The notes under the pieces were generated by a model. The model searched no databases, had not been told where the DNA came from, and saw nothing but the letters and a program-made list of their open reading frames with translations. 64,000 bases of DNA from Vicinamibacterales bacterium. Its GTDB lineage: Bacteria; Acidobacteriota; Vicinamibacteria; Vicinamibacterales; UBA2999. The stretch covers positions 260,241 to 324,240 of the forward strand of contig JAWKHS010000008.1 of the NCBI GenBank assembly GCA_041394705.1, in the 5' to 3' direction. The position numbers and the translations under genes are program-made. Positions 63,662 to 64,000 of the stretch are shown here, in pieces (position 1 is the stretch's first letter; each line of letters opens with the position of its first letter).

Positions 63662-64000
63662 CTACGGCGTTTTGCCGATCCAGCGCTCGCCGTTCCAGAT
63701 CCGCACCGACACGATCCGGTCCCACGGCACCAGGGCGTCCACCACGTCCATGCCCGCCACCACCTGCCCGAACACCGTATAGCGTGCGTCGAGGTGGGGC
63801 TGCGGCGAGTAGGTGACGAAGAACTGGCTCCCGCCGGTGTCCTTCCAGTCGAGCGCCATGCCCACCGTGCCACGGAGATAGGGGCGCGTGTTCAGCTCGT
63901 CGCGAATGGCGTAGCCGGGTCCGCCCTCGCCGTCCCCACGCGGATCGCCGCCCTGGGCGACGAAGTCCGGGACGATGCGGTGCCAGGCGAGCCCGTCGAA
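63662..64000 (-). CDS. Cyclophilin-type peptidyl-prolyl cis-trans isomerase, partial (N-terminus off the right edge)
   Basis: Only the C-terminal 112 residues are in the window. They match cyclophilins: FDGLAWHRIVPDFVAQGGDPRGDG, then PGYAIRDE, YLRGTVGMALDWKDTGGSQFFVTYSPQPHLDARYTVFGQVVAGMDVVDAL. The catalytic Arg region (HRIVPDF) and GSQFFVT are intact. Cyclophilins speed proline isomerisation in folding; cellular location depends on the missing N-terminus. Confidence 0.93.
   Translation of the reverse strand, partial: FDGLAWHRIVPDFVAQGGDPRGDGEGGPGYAIRDELNTRPYLRGTVGMALDWKDTGGSQFFVTYSPQPHLDARYTVFGQVVAGMDVVDALVPWDRIVSVRIWNGERWIGKTP

Noticed and set aside
63301..63725. Phe/Ala-rich minus-strand open frames opposite the twin micro-genes
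   Set aside because: They are the complement of repeated AAG codons, which read as CTT/TTC. The plus strand has ribosome binding sites and terminators, these do not.

Overview
The window is high-GC (roughly two-thirds G+C by eye), densely coded bacterial chromosome with no integrase, phage, full insertion sequence or CRISPR array. The mix of genes points to an Acidobacteriota member, most likely class Vicinamibacteria (Luteitalea-like). The clues are very large Oar-type TonB-dependent receptors with an N-terminal carboxypeptidase-regulatory-like domain, a CBM9/DUF5916-type exported protein, twin ExbD subunits with a proline-rich TonB, a membrane pyrophosphatase, and many short -10 motifs lying right against start codons. 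This placement is inference; a 16S or marker-gene search would settle it.

Layout. 1-4.6 kb: left-edge CBM9/DUF5916 protein, DCC thiol oxidoreductase, polysaccharide flippase, small metallothionein, amidohydrolase. 4.9-11.4 kb: two tandem paralogous TonB-dependent receptors. 11.5-16.6 kb: Popeye/cNMP-type membrane protein, MobA-like nucleotidyltransferase, a selenocysteine tRNA flanked by two small cold-shock-domain proteins, a HAD hydrolase, a degenerate ABC-ATPase-like protein, a Fur-rubrerythrin fusion, and ErpA. 16.7-24.6 kb: class I fumarase, exported methyltransferase, bioY, thiD, moaE-moaD-prfA-prmC, LysM protein, HIT protein, FMN reductase. 24.6-28.9 kb: a 98-bp palindromic repeat, then GNAT, HAD and an M16 peptidase pair. 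28.9-34.5 kb: ileS-lspA-lgt-rluD-type-nudix operon. 34.5-42.4 kb: HDAC-like protein, lon, DksA-type factor, zinc-ribbon protein, rpmB, ridA, rel. 42.7-51 kb: TPR lipoprotein, a third Oar-like receptor, agmatinase-type ureohydrolase, and the exbD-exbD-exbB-tonB system. 51.4-61.9 kb: hppA, DUF502, uppP, secF, secD, a three-gene insert, yajC and tgt. 62-64 kb: ddl, two tandem 20-residue Lys/Ala micro-genes, and a cyclophilin that runs off the right edge.

How it fits together. The TonB/ExbB/ExbD operon can energise the three large receptors in the window. The ileS-lspA-lgt block couples translation to lipoprotein maturation, and the lipoproteins and receptors depend on the Sec components (secDF, yajC) nearby. 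Redox and iron handling recurs (Fur-rubrerythrin, ErpA, Fe-S fumarase, selC, metallothionein).

The most novel-looking items are the twin histone-H1-tail-like micro-genes at 63.4-63.6 kb, each with its own ribosome binding site and terminator and with silent codon differences; the Fur-rubrerythrin fusion coupled to an ABC-like protein that has lost its ATPase motifs; a MoaD with residues beyond the terminal Gly-Gly; and the 98-bp palindrome at 24.6 kb.
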